38,682 bases of DNA from a virus, in the IMG/VR virus record IMGVR_UViG_3300048839_001898, positions 1 to 38,682 of that record. One strand, given 5' to 3'. The notes under the pieces are model-generated. The model had not been told where the DNA came from. It made no database searches and saw nothing but the letters and a program-made list of their open reading frames with translations. This document shows, piece after piece, positions 22,342-29,812 of this stretch. Each line of letters opens with the position of its first letter. Positions within the stretch are counted from its first letter, which is position 1. Both the position numbers and the translations under genes were made by a program.

Positions 22342-23631
22342 TTATTGGCTGATCTTGCGGTTGGCGGATTGTGCTATTTGGCTTGAGGCACCGAACGGTT
22401 GATCTGTTTCCCCATGCCGGCCTTCTCCCCCCGTCGTTTTCTGCCAGCGCTGAACGATGACGTCGACGTATTTGGGATCGAGCTCGATGAGCCGCGCCCG
22501 CCGTCCAGCCCGCTCCGCCGCAATCAGCGTCGTGCCTGAGCCGCCGAACGGATCGAGCACGATGTCGCGGCTCTTGGACGAATTGCGGATCGCGCGCTCG
22601 ACCAGAGCCACTGGCTTCATCGTCGGATGCAAATCGTTCTTGTGCGGCTTGTCGAAGAACCAGACGTCGCCCTGGTCGCGCGCGCCGCACCAATAGTGAT
22701 CGGTCCCATCCTTCCAGCCGTAGAGAATTGGTTCGTACTGGCGCTGATAGTCAGAGCGACCCAGCGTGAAGCTGTTCTTGGCCCAGATCACAAACGTCGA
22801 CCACTTTCCGCCGGCCTCTCGGAACGCCTTCTGCAGCCGGTCAAGTTCAGACGATGACATGCAGATGTAGACGGCACCCTTGGTGAGCGCGAGGATATTG
22901 ACGCAGGCGTCGTACAGAAGGGCGCCGAAGTCCGCGCCAAGGTTGTCATTCAGGATCGGACGATTCTTGCCGCCTAGCTTGTCCTTTGGGGTGTTGGCGT
23001 AGTCCACGTTGTACGGTGGATCAGTGAACGTCATATCGGCGAGTTCGCCTGCGAGGACCTTCTCGGCATCGGACAGGACCGCGGCGTCGCCACACAACAC
23101 GCGATGCTCGCCACAGATCCACAGATCGCCGGGACGGCTGATCGGCTCCTCTGGCGGCTCGGGTGCCTCGTCGAGATCGCCATCGCCGTCGGCATCGACC
23201 AGCAGTAGCTTGTCGAGTTCATCCCGATCAAAGCCGGTCAGCGTCAGATCGAAACCGGCCTCGCGCAGATCACCGAGCTCAAGCCGGAGCAGTTCGTCAT
23301 TCCACTCACTCGTTTCCGTTAATTTATTGTCGGCGATTGCGTAAGCCTGGCACTGCGTCTCGCTCCAACCGTGCGCGACAATCGTCGGCACTTCGCCGAT
23401 GCCCTCCAGCATGGCGGCCTCAAGCCGGCCGTGGCCGGCGATCAGCATGCCGTTTTCTCGCACGAGAACCGGCATGGTCCAGCCGAATTCCCGGAGCGAC
23501 GCCCGGATCTGCTCGATCTGCTCGGGCCCGTGAACGCGCGCGTTGCGCGGGTTCACGGTCAGCCGCTCCAAGGGCCAGAATTCGATTTTTGCAGCCGGCC
23601 AAGCGGCTGAGGGTTTTTGAGCGTCGTGCAT
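22342..23631 (-). CDS. ParB-like domain / DNA methyltransferase fusion
   Basis: A 429-aa protein starting MHDAQKPSAAWPAAKIEFWP. Residues 15-100 are a ParB/Srx-like nuclease-fold domain (VNPRNARVHGPEQIEQIRAS then MLIAGHGRLEAA). Residues 165-400 are an amino-methyltransferase: DPPY in TFTDPPYNVD (204-207) and DPFGGSGTT (360-368), giving the beta-class order with catalytic motif before the AdoMet motif. This fusion is common in alphaproteobacterial prophages, where it modifies adenine or cytosine in the phage genome and probably protects it from host restriction. No cognate endonuclease is nearby. Target sequence cannot be told from the sequence. Confidence 0.93.
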   Translation of the reverse strand: MHDAQKPSAAWPAAKIEFWPLERLTVNPRNARVHGPEQIEQIRASLREFGWTMPVLVRENGMLIAGHGRLEAAMLEGIGEVPTIVAHGWSETQCQAYAIADNKLTETSEWNDELLRLELGDLREAGFDLTLTGFDRDELDKLLLVDADGDGDLDEAPEPPEEPISRPGDLWICGEHRVLCGDAAVLSDAEKVLAGELADMTFTDPPYNVDYANTPKDKLGGKNRPILNDNLGADFGALLYDACVNILALTKGAVYICMSSSELDRLQKAFREAGGKWSTFVIWAKNSFTLGRSDYQRQYEPILYGWKDGTDHYWCGARDQGDVWFFDKPHKNDLHPTMKPVALVERAIRNSSKSRDIVLDPFGGSGTTLIAAERAGRRARLIELDPKYVDVIVQRWQKTTGGEGRHGETDQPFGASSQIAQSANRKISQ

Positions 23632-23687
23632 TGATATCGTTGGGCTATTCGTCCGCGAAACCAAACCAAACTGAGGTTTTTCGATTT

Positions 23688-23706
23688 GGAAAAACGCGCG
23701 TTTTCC
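23688..23706. promoter_or_regulatory. Palindrome upstream of the methyltransferase gene
   Basis: A near-perfect dyad, GGAAAA / TTTTCC around a CG-alternating centre, lies about 57 bases before the methyltransferase ATG and about 65 bases after the tail-protein-Z-like gene. On the minus strand it also has a five-T run, so it could be a weak terminator of the upstream operon or an operator of the methyltransferase promoter. Confidence 0.4.
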
Positions 23707-23772
23707 GGGCGGCGGCGCCACCGCTTGTGAGGCCCCCGAAGGAAGGACCCGTTGAATTGCCGCGAGCCTGCG

Positions 23773-24303
23773 TCAACGCGGTAGCATGCGTCCGATCTCG
23801 TGGCCCACGCGTGCGATGATGCTAGCGACGCCGCTGTGCCAAGCGGCAGCGCTGTAATCTTTCACAAGCTCGCGTCCAAGATTAGGGCCATAGAGCCAAC
23901 GGATCGGCAGGCGTTTGTTCGACGTGCGAATGAAAGCGCGACCGAAGCGCGGTACAACGAATGCGTGCCGGAAGATGCGGCGCTTGTTCCATGGCGCGGC
24001 CGACACGCCCTTACCGCGCTGCTTGCCACCGAACCAGGCAATGTTGGTTTCCTGTCCGCGCGCCTTGAGCTGGTAAGTCAAGGTCGCCGGTGTCGAGCGT
24101 ATGGTTGCTATTGCTTTGTCAACAGCGCCGTATTTGATGCCGGTCTGCTTGACGAGTGCGCGCTTGACCTGGGTTCGCCCCTTGTCGCCCTCGTGGTTCA
24201 ATGCCCGCGACATGGCGGTGCGCGCCTGTCCGTCGCCCAAAGCGGCGAGCTGATTGCCGTATCGCGCCAGGACTTGGTCGCTGGCGTTGATGACCAATTT
24301 CAT
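23773..24303 (-). CDS. Minor tail protein Z-like (GpZ) protein
   Basis: A 176-aa protein from the ATG at 24303, MKLVINASDQVLARYGNQLA. It matches the pattern of the phage tail protein Z family: ARTAMSRALNHEGDKGRTQV, VKQTGIKYGAVDKAI, then basic strands (RRIFRHAFVVPRFGRAFIRT) and the end LPIRWLYGPNLGRELVKDYS. GpZ proteins help head-tail joining in lambda-like phages. A longer frame from 24471 exists, with a weak GAAGAG site; its extra 56 residues are not family-like, so the start is uncertain. The location, between small unknown genes and the methyltransferase rather than among tail genes, is unusual. Confidence 0.72.
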   Translation of the reverse strand: MKLVINASDQVLARYGNQLAALGDGQARTAMSRALNHEGDKGRTQVKRALVKQTGIKYGAVDKAIATIRSTPATLTYQLKARGQETNIAWFGGKQRGKGVSAAPWNKRRIFRHAFVVPRFGRAFIRTSNKRLPIRWLYGPNLGRELVKDYSAAAWHSGVASIIARVGHEIGRMLPR

Positions 24304-24486
24304 CGCGATGATGTGGAGCGTTTCGACCCGTCGCGCCGTCGGTTCGTTGGCGCATTCGTGGACCGTGGTGAAATAGCTAGACTTGCATCGGACACCCGTC
24401 AATTCGAAATCGAGCGTCCGGTGCATTTTGTCTGCAAGCGGTTGATCCGACTCAGGAATTGCGACGAGCATCGTTTTCTCTTCGCG

Positions 24487-25026
24487 TCACCGCGGGTCTG
24501 TCTCGCGAATGCCGTAGTGCTTCATCAGAACACCGAGGGCTGCGAGCAGAATTCCTTGCGCACTTTCCTGCCGCACCGGTCGTCCACTCCACCCCCGTCG
24601 AAGTGCCCACTCGCGGATCGACGTCTGCATGCCGACGACGTGCCAGACACACGAGCCGGCCGGTGAGCCGTGTCCGCCAAGGGCGTCGAGTGCTTTCGCC
24701 ACCCGTTCGCGTGCGGCAATCTGAGTGTCCGTAAAGTCAGCCGGGCGATATTTGCCCGGAGCTGGTCTTGCCATGAGCATCAGATTGGATCGTGGCATAG
24801 AATCGAAGCAGGCGATCGTGAACGCCGCCTGGAAGTCACGCGCTGCGTCATGCATCGCGGGTGTGATGGTGCCGGAGCGCAGCATGAGCCCGAGCGTGTC
24901 GACGGTCCGGTGATGCGTGACCTCAATGCCGTTGGGATCGAACTCGATCACTTCACGGAGGTTCTGCTGCGCAATTGCTGGACGCGAGGAGCCGCGCTTC
25001 ACTCGTGATTTGAGTTTTCTGTTCAT
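24487..25026 (-). CDS. Conserved phage protein, possibly DUF6456-like
   Basis: A 179-aa basic protein, MNRKLKSRVKRGSSRPAIAQ. After a basic N-terminus it is predicted mostly helical: RTVDTLGLMLRSGTITPAMH, AARDFQAAFTIACFDSMPRS, RPADFTDTQIAARERVAKAL, GSCVWHVVGMQTSIREWALR, then QGILLAALGVLMKHYGI. The 'M...G.IT..M..AA..F...F....D' and 'VWHVVG...SIREWA...' patterns recall DUF6456-type proteins of alphaproteobacteria, which often have a C-terminal DNA-binding-like helix set. Function unknown. It begins 4 bases before the stop of the upstream 69-aa gene. Confidence 0.6.
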   Translation of the reverse strand: MNRKLKSRVKRGSSRPAIAQQNLREVIEFDPNGIEVTHHRTVDTLGLMLRSGTITPAMHDAARDFQAAFTIACFDSMPRSNLMLMARPAPGKYRPADFTDTQIAARERVAKALDALGGHGSPAGSCVWHVVGMQTSIREWALRRGWSGRPVRQESAQGILLAALGVLMKHYGIRETDPR

Positions 25027-25232
25027 TGATTCCTCGTGAGACCGTTCGAAGTTTTGAGGACGCGTGTCCCGTACAGCTTCTCGCCGAGTTGCCGAACGAA
25101 CTCGCGCTCCGGCCAGTTGAGCCGTTGGTCGTCGACCGACACCGCAAGCAGGCCCTGCTCACGCCAGCCGTCCTGCTTGACCTTCTCGGGCGGCCGCCGC
25201 TCGCCGCCGTATCCGGGAAGAGACCACCTCAT
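25023..25232 (-). CDS. Small phage protein, unknown
   Basis: A 69-aa protein, MRWSLPGYGGERRPPEKVKQ. The central stretch DGWREQGLLAVSVDDQRLNW followed by PEREFVRQLGEKLYG is of the kind repeated among alphaproteobacterial phages: a beta segment next to a single helix. It has 4-base overlaps with both neighbours (25229-25232 and 25023-25026), so it belongs to one tightly coupled operon. No function can be assigned. Confidence 0.65.
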   Translation of the reverse strand: MRWSLPGYGGERRPPEKVKQDGWREQGLLAVSVDDQRLNWPEREFVRQLGEKLYGTRVLKTSNGLTRNQ

Positions 25233-25471
25233 CGCGTCACCTCTGGCAGCAGCGCGGCGTAGCCGATGACGTCCGTGGCGCTGTCGCGGTGCGAAGGATC
25301 ATGTGCGAGCCGCACCAGCTTGAGATCGAGCATGCAGAGCACGACCTGCGCCGGCGTGACGCTGTGCCCCAGCGTGAGTGACCAGCGTGCGGCGACTGCC
25401 GCCATGGAGACCGCGGGGTTGCCGTAGGCCGCGTCGCGCTGGGCTTTAACTTTGGCGGCGTGCCGAAGCAT
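25229..25471 (-). CDS. DUF6378-like phage protein
   Basis: An 80-aa protein from ATG 25471, MLRHAAKVKAQRDAAYGNPA. It carries the phage pattern 'R...YG.P...M..VA..WS..LG..VT..QV.LCM..LK..R', then HRDSATDVIGYAALL, as in DUF6378-type proteins. An AGGAG ribosome site lies 8 bases before this ATG; longer starts at 25525 or 25528 lack one. Several relatives sit beside nucleotide-metabolism or replication genes in phages, but the activity is unknown. It ends with a 4-base overlap into the next gene. Confidence 0.75.
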   Translation of the reverse strand: MLRHAAKVKAQRDAAYGNPAVSMAAVAARWSLTLGHSVTPAQVVLCMLDLKLVRLAHDPSHRDSATDVIGYAALLPEVTR

Positions 25472-25524
25472 CGGTGACGCTCCTGTGCGATTGCATCGCC
25501 TTTGCCGTTCAGGAGGTCGTCGCA

Positions 25525-25857
25525 TCACGAGACCTCCTGTTGCATCGGGATGGGTATCGCCTGCGCGACGAGATCGATCACCGCGCCAATTACGGATGCG
25601 GGCTCGGCGTTGCCAAGCCGGCCCATGCTGGCGGCGAGATCAGTCGGCTCGACACCATGCTGCAGTAGCAGCGAGACGACGACGCAGGCGTCGGCCAACA
25701 GCCCATCCATGGTCGATCCGGTTCGCGTGCCATGGGTGAACACTTCGCCCGGTCGGCCGTCGGGATAGAACCCGACGGTGACGGTGAAGCGGCTGCCGGC
25801 ATGCTCAAGGTCTGAGGTCGCGGCGAAACGGCGGTTGGGGAGGCGGGCTCGTGTCAT
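25525..25857 (-). CDS. TSCPD-domain protein
   Basis: A 110-aa protein starting MTRARLPNRRFAATSDLEHA at an ATG that overlaps the resolvase stop (ATGA). The core FYPDGRPGEVFTHGTRTGST followed by MDGLLADACVVVSLLLQHGV and EPTDLAASMGRLG fits the TSCPD domain, which occurs at the C-terminus of some class II ribonucleotide reductases and as separate small proteins in phages. Here it is free-standing and no reductase is in the window. It may modify or pair with the host reductase to raise deoxynucleotide supply; that is inference from the family. Confidence 0.8.
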   Translation of the reverse strand: MTRARLPNRRFAATSDLEHAGSRFTVTVGFYPDGRPGEVFTHGTRTGSTMDGLLADACVVVSLLLQHGVEPTDLAASMGRLGNAEPASVIGAVIDLVAQAIPIPMQQEVS

Positions 25858-26393
25858 CGCACACCTCCCTCGGTCTCGATCGCCCACAGCAGAATGGCGA
25901 TGGCGTCCGCCTCGTTGTCGTCGGCGGGCGTAAATCCACGCGCGCGCACGGCAGCTACCACGGCTTGCTTGTCTGCGTTGCCCTTGCCCGCGATGAAGCG
26001 CTTGAAGGTGCCGACGGGGACGCCTTGGTAGGCGACGCCGCGCTGTTCGCACCAGGACGAGAGCGTCGCCAGCAGACCGCCGAACACATGCGCCGCATCT
26101 GTGCCGACATGCCGGCGCACCTCTTCGAAATGCACAGCGCCCAACGGTCCCACATCGGCGGCCATGCCATCGAGCCAGCTGCGGAAGCGCAGGTAGCGGA
26201 TCCCGCCACCGTCGTAGCGGCTGGGGCGAAACGATACCGTGCCGCTGTTGATGATGCCGGTACTGGTCCGCAGAGCGAATCCGGTAATGGTGCCGAGATC
26301 GAGGGCAAGGATCGAAGCTTGTGCGCGATCCAGAATTTCTGCAGCTGGTGGGATTGCATTGCCGGCAGGCAGAGTCAGAGTCGTCGAAGCCAT
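25854..26393 (-). CDS. RuvC-like Holliday junction resolvase / endonuclease
   Basis: A 179-aa RNase H-fold protein. The first strand ILALDLGTITGFAL gives Asp32; VHFEEVRRHVGTDAAHVFGG gives Glu90/91; the last helix DDNEADAIAILLW gives Asp159 and Asp163. That spacing fits the acidic tetrad of RuvC-family enzymes. A GGAG ribosome site precedes the ATG by 7 bases. It would resolve branched DNA made during recombination-dependent replication before packaging. It lies first in the small-gene operon, after the hairpin region at 26.5 kb. Confidence 0.88.
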   Translation of the reverse strand: MASTTLTLPAGNAIPPAAEILDRAQASILALDLGTITGFALRTSTGIINSGTVSFRPSRYDGGGIRYLRFRSWLDGMAADVGPLGAVHFEEVRRHVGTDAAHVFGGLLATLSSWCEQRGVAYQGVPVGTFKRFIAGKGNADKQAVVAAVRARGFTPADDNEADAIAILLWAIETEGGVR

Positions 26394-26540
26394 GAGTGGT
26401 CTCCGTTCAGGGAATCGTTCGTGGTGGAGGGCGACGGCGGTCTGGTGCTTGGCTGCGCGGGCCGCCGTCGTCTGTTCAGAGGTCTGTCATCACGGCGGAC
26501 CACGGGGCCGTAGAGTTTGCCAGGTCATCTTTCGGGTGAG

Positions 26541-26586
26541 GGCCACGCACCCTTTGGGGCGTGGCCTCTCCCTACGTAGTAGGGAG
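26541..26586. other. Two adjacent strong hairpins between the helicase and resolvase genes
   Basis: GGCCACGC (26541-26548) pairs with GCGTGGCC (26559-26566), with CCC/GGG extending the stem inside the loop. Immediately beside it CTCCCTAC (26568-26575) pairs with GTAGGGAG (26579-26586) around a 3-base loop. No long T-run follows on either strand, so they are not classical terminators. Together with the nearby repeats they occupy most of the 26394-26693 non-coding interval. Confidence 0.75.
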
Positions 26587-26595
26587 GGTTTCGCA

Positions 26596-26766
26596 CCTAA
26601 CTCCTCGACGTTGATCAACATGCTGATTTCCTTTGAGATTTTCAGATGACGGAGGAGTGAGGGAGGAGTTAGGGGCCTAACTCCTCATTTCAGCTAACCC
26701 GTTGATTTCATTGCATCAGGAGTTCGGGAGGAGTGAGGAGTTCGGCCTAACTCCTCAGGAGTTAGG
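26596..26766. repeat. Nine-copy 11-bp repeat, candidate replication origin iterons
   Basis: Nine copies of GAGGAGTTAGG or close variants (Gs or Cs at two positions) lie at 26596, 26652, 26663, 26676, 26717, 26728, 26735, 26746 and 26756. Copies starting 26652/26663 and 26717/26728 are head-to-tail at 11-bp spacing. 26663 with 26676, and 26746 with 26756, form inverted pairs with 1-2 base centres. A stretch clearly richer in A and T (26609-26650) lies among them. Six of the nine fall wholly or partly in the last codons of the primase-helicase or just beyond its stop. This pattern resembles iterons of an origin next to its initiator gene; a repressor-binding array is the main alternative. Confidence 0.72.
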
Positions 26767-29057
26767 TCATTGTCGACGTCCTGTGGGTAAACCCAGACGT
26801 GCGGGTTTTCGACGTTGAGGCAGGCGCCCGACTGCGGACATTTGTAATGACTGGGCAGGACTGACTGCGCGCCAAGGACGATCTCACCGGTCAGCGGATC
26901 GACGCGGTCCTCCGGCATGAAGTGCATGCCTTCGATGCAGAGATAACCGAATCGCGAGCGCATGACGGGATAGCCAAAGGCCGTGCCATCGCGGAGAAAC
27001 TTGACGAAGCCTTTGGTGGCGAGAACGCTGAGACGCTCCCGGATCGTATGCTTGCTTCCGAGGCCGCCCTTGTTCTCGAACGCCTCAGCGAACTGCATGG
27101 TGGAGTAGAGGCGGCCTTGCGCGGCCTCCTCGAAGATCAGTCCGAGAATGACGTCGCCTTTGCGCAGCCGTTCCGCATCGTAACGTTCGCCGACTTCCTT
27201 GCGCACCAGCCGTTCGTTCATCGGGTTCAGCTCAATCCAGCGGCCGTTGACCTTATCGATCAGCTTGGCGGGCAATGCGGGTCCGTTGCGCAACTCGATT
27301 TCGAGTCGTCGTGCGGTACTCGCCTCATCTGGCCGGTGCATCAGTAGCCCTGAGGTGTAGAAGCCGCGGAGCGCGCTTGCGCCCGAGAGCGCGAGGAACG
27401 GATCGTCCTTGACCTGTTGTTTGCCCGCCTTACGAGTGTGATGGACGAGGATCACGCCAGCATCCGCGTTGACCATGTCTCTCAGCACCTCGACACGATC
27501 CTTCAGGAAGAACATCATCGCGTTGTTATCGTTCTCGCCCCCGCCATCGGGTCCGCCGTCGAACAGGTTTCGGATCGGGTCGAGGCAGAGGACGTCGGGG
27601 GCTGCATCGGGAAAGGCGGCACGGATCGCATCCGCAACGCGCGGAACGCCGTTGGCGTCGAGCAGGAGCTTCAGCTTCGGTGTAACGACGAATGTGTCGC
27701 GCGCGGCGGCCATCATCGACGCATCCAGGCGGATGCTCTGCATGCGCTCGCGCAGATAGTGGTACTGGATCTCCGCCTGCAGGTAGAAGACCCTGAGTGC
27801 CCGAGGCGGCGTGAAGCCAAGGAACGACGCGCCGGTTGCCATATGGACAAGCCAGCTGATCAGGAAATCGCTTTTGCCGACCTTGGGCGCGCCGCCAAGC
27901 ACGAGGAGCCCGCCCGGCGTCAATACGCGCGGGCCGATGATGTCGTCGGGCATCGGGCTCGTGTCGTCGAGCAGCGCACCGAGCGTGAAGGCGGGCAGCG
28001 GCGCTTCCGCCGCTGCGGTAGGCTCAGCCCGGAGGAGTGGTGGGCCGTTTCTTTCGACATGGCGGGCCCAGAGGCGATCGGCCTCCCGCTTGAGGCGATC
28101 GAGCGGCCAAGCAGGCCGCAGCATGGCGGCGTTGTACTCACAGATCGCCTCCCATCCGTCGTTGGGACTGATGCGGCCCTCGTGAACCTGACGGATGTAA
28201 TGACCGATGGCGGCGCTGGCGCCCTCGAACCGGGTCCACGCATCATGGCCCCCCTCATGAACGGGCGTCGTCAGAACCCGGCCGATCGACGGCTTTTGAA
28301 GGGCAGCCACAGGCTCGGCGCCGCCGAACGCGAAGGGCGGCATCGCTTCGACCCGGTCGGCAAACTCGCGCAGGTCGACTTCGAGGCGTGCATTGTGCTC
28401 GCGGATCGCCACGACCCGCTGAAAACCTCCTTTGTGGTAGACGGAGCCGGCAACACGGATAGGCTGGTGCGCCGAGCGGAAATGCGTATCGCCGCCGATC
28501 TTGACGGCGATGTCGCCGCGCAAACGGCATAGTTTCGCAAGGTCCTCGCCGACCGCAGGTTCGGTCAGCTTCCACCAGACATGCAGCTTGTCGATGCCCT
28601 CCGGCGTGCGGCCGCCGCTTTCGACGGTCAGGGTGGGTTGACCGAGGTAATCGACAAGGTGCCGGTATTTGCCCGCGATGTCGCCAGCATCGAGATCGAC
28701 GACGATGGCCTGCATCTGCGCCACGTCGGCGGCTTTGGCCTGACCGTTCTGCGCTACGACGCCCGGAATGACATAGACGGCCGCACCCTCGCGCCAGGCC
28801 CATGCGGCGAAGGTGCAGAGCTTGCTGACGGCGTTGGTGTTCGCCTCGATCCAGATGTTGTGTGGCCGGCCGTCGAAACCTTGCCCCTTGTCGACGAAGC
28901 CGCGAACCGGGATCAGGCCCTCGCAATAGCTGAACACGACATCGAGGAAGGCGGCGACCTGTTCGCGGTCGGGCTCGACACCGAACGGATCAGTCATGAT
29001 CGGGGCGTCGTTGAAATCTCGCCAGGGGTTGAAATGAATAAGGTTGTCGTCGGTCAC
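26694..29057 (-). CDS. Phage primase-helicase (RepB-primase-like plus RecA-fold ATPase)
   Basis: A 787-aa protein from the GTG at 29055-29057, which shares four bases with the nuclease stop (GTGA). The N-terminal half resembles AEP-type primases (IVVDLDAGD at 119-126 with the Asp pair, then KIGGDTHFRSAHQPIRVAGS). The ATPase domain has Walker A LGGAPKVGKSDFL (387-398) and Walker B DVLCLDPIRN (about 488-497), as in RepA/DnaB-like helicases. A C-terminal winged-helix region follows (ERLRKGDVILGLIFEEAAQG). It probably primes and unwinds DNA at the phage origin. Its last codons contain the iteron-like repeats. Confidence 0.88.
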   Translation of the reverse strand: MTDDNLIHFNPWRDFNDAPIMTDPFGVEPDREQVAAFLDVVFSYCEGLIPVRGFVDKGQGFDGRPHNIWIEANTNAVSKLCTFAAWAWREGAAVYVIPGVVAQNGQAKAADVAQMQAIVVDLDAGDIAGKYRHLVDYLGQPTLTVESGGRTPEGIDKLHVWWKLTEPAVGEDLAKLCRLRGDIAVKIGGDTHFRSAHQPIRVAGSVYHKGGFQRVVAIREHNARLEVDLREFADRVEAMPPFAFGGAEPVAALQKPSIGRVLTTPVHEGGHDAWTRFEGASAAIGHYIRQVHEGRISPNDGWEAICEYNAAMLRPAWPLDRLKREADRLWARHVERNGPPLLRAEPTAAAEAPLPAFTLGALLDDTSPMPDDIIGPRVLTPGGLLVLGGAPKVGKSDFLISWLVHMATGASFLGFTPPRALRVFYLQAEIQYHYLRERMQSIRLDASMMAAARDTFVVTPKLKLLLDANGVPRVADAIRAAFPDAAPDVLCLDPIRNLFDGGPDGGGENDNNAMMFFLKDRVEVLRDMVNADAGVILVHHTRKAGKQQVKDDPFLALSGASALRGFYTSGLLMHRPDEASTARRLEIELRNGPALPAKLIDKVNGRWIELNPMNERLVRKEVGERYDAERLRKGDVILGLIFEEAAQGRLYSTMQFAEAFENKGGLGSKHTIRERLSVLATKGFVKFLRDGTAFGYPVMRSRFGYLCIEGMHFMPEDRVDPLTGEIVLGAQSVLPSHYKCPQSGACLNVENPHVWVYPQDVDNDLTPEELGRTPHSSRTPDAMKSTG

Positions 29058-29812
29058 GCCGGGAGCTCCCAGCAGCGCTGCGACCAGGGGCAGAGCCGGC
29101 ATTCGTGGAAGTCGCGCTCGCGGGCGATCCGCGGCAGGAGGTCGCCGGCCTCAGTCGCCTGCAGGATGCGCACGGCGCGGTCGCTCATGCGCTGGGCGAG
29201 CGCGGCGTCGAAGGGGAGAAGCTCGTGGTGGAGCTCTGCCGTGTCCTTGTTGATGGCGGTGAATAGCGCCGGATTGGCGCAGATGCCCGGCACGGCCGCG
29301 TCCATGTAGGCTTGATAGAGTGCGACCTGGGCGGCATAGACCGGCTTCGCGATGGCGACGCCCTTGCTGACGGTTTCTCGCCAGTTGCGCGCGTTCATGG
29401 TCTTGCATTCCCACAGCGCCGGAAAGGCGAGGCCCGGTAGCTCGGGACCATCGGCGAGGATGCCATCGACATGGCCGCGGATGCGTCCGCCAGCGACACT
29501 GAACCCGAACTGCTCGCCGTCGCCACGGCGTGTGTAGAGTGCGAAACCGGCGCTGCGCAGCCATCGAATGGCGACATCTTCGAGCGCATGGCCGATGCCA
29601 AAGATGCGCAGGGTCTGACCGTTAAAGTCAGTGCCTTCGTCCTTGGGAGCGCCAGCGAACTCGAATTGAAGCGCTCGCTCGCATGCATGGCCAAGACGCG
29701 AGCCGCCGAGATATTCGCGCGGCGCTATTCCCGCGCGTTCGGCGACAAGCGCGTTGTCGATTGTTTCGTTCACCAGCTCAGCGAACTTCGGACGGGAATT
29801 GTAATCGAGCAT
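29054..29812 (-). CDS. Cas4/RecB-like PD-(D/E)XK exonuclease with Fe-S-type cysteines
   Basis: A 252-aa protein, MLDYNSRPKFAELVNETIDN. PD-(D/E)XK nuclease residues are in order: His75 and Glu78 (GIGHALED), Asp116 (GHVDGIL), Glu135-x-Lys137 (WECKT) and Gln162 (YAAQVALYQ). Four cysteines, Cys44 near the N-terminus and Cys238, 241, 247 near the C-terminus (CRLCPWSQRC), match the iron-sulfur cluster arrangement of Cas4 and AddB-type nucleases. No other CRISPR gene or repeat array is near. With the adjacent Sak4-like protein it may act as the end-resecting exonuclease of phage recombination. One-base overlap with the upstream gene. Confidence 0.87.
   Translation of the reverse strand: MLDYNSRPKFAELVNETIDNALVAERAGIAPREYLGGSRLGHACERALQFEFAGAPKDEGTDFNGQTLRIFGIGHALEDVAIRWLRSAGFALYTRRGDGEQFGFSVAGGRIRGHVDGILADGPELPGLAFPALWECKTMNARNWRETVSKGVAIAKPVYAAQVALYQAYMDAAVPGICANPALFTAINKDTAELHHELLPFDAALAQRMSDRAVRILQATEAGDLLPRIARERDFHECRLCPWSQRCWELPA

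Noticed and set aside
26541-26586. The twin hairpins as a Rho-independent terminator
   Set aside because: Neither stem is followed by a T-run on either strand, so the simpler reading is structured DNA or RNA near the repeat region.
26596-26766. The 11-bp repeats as a CRISPR array
   Set aside because: Units are too short, spacers are absent or only 1-40 bases long, and no cas operon is present; the Cas4-like nuclease belongs to the recombination module.
27417-28532. A long plus-strand open frame opposite the primase-helicase
   Set aside because: It lies entirely inside a strongly recognised minus-strand gene and has no motif of its own; high GC alone creates such frames.
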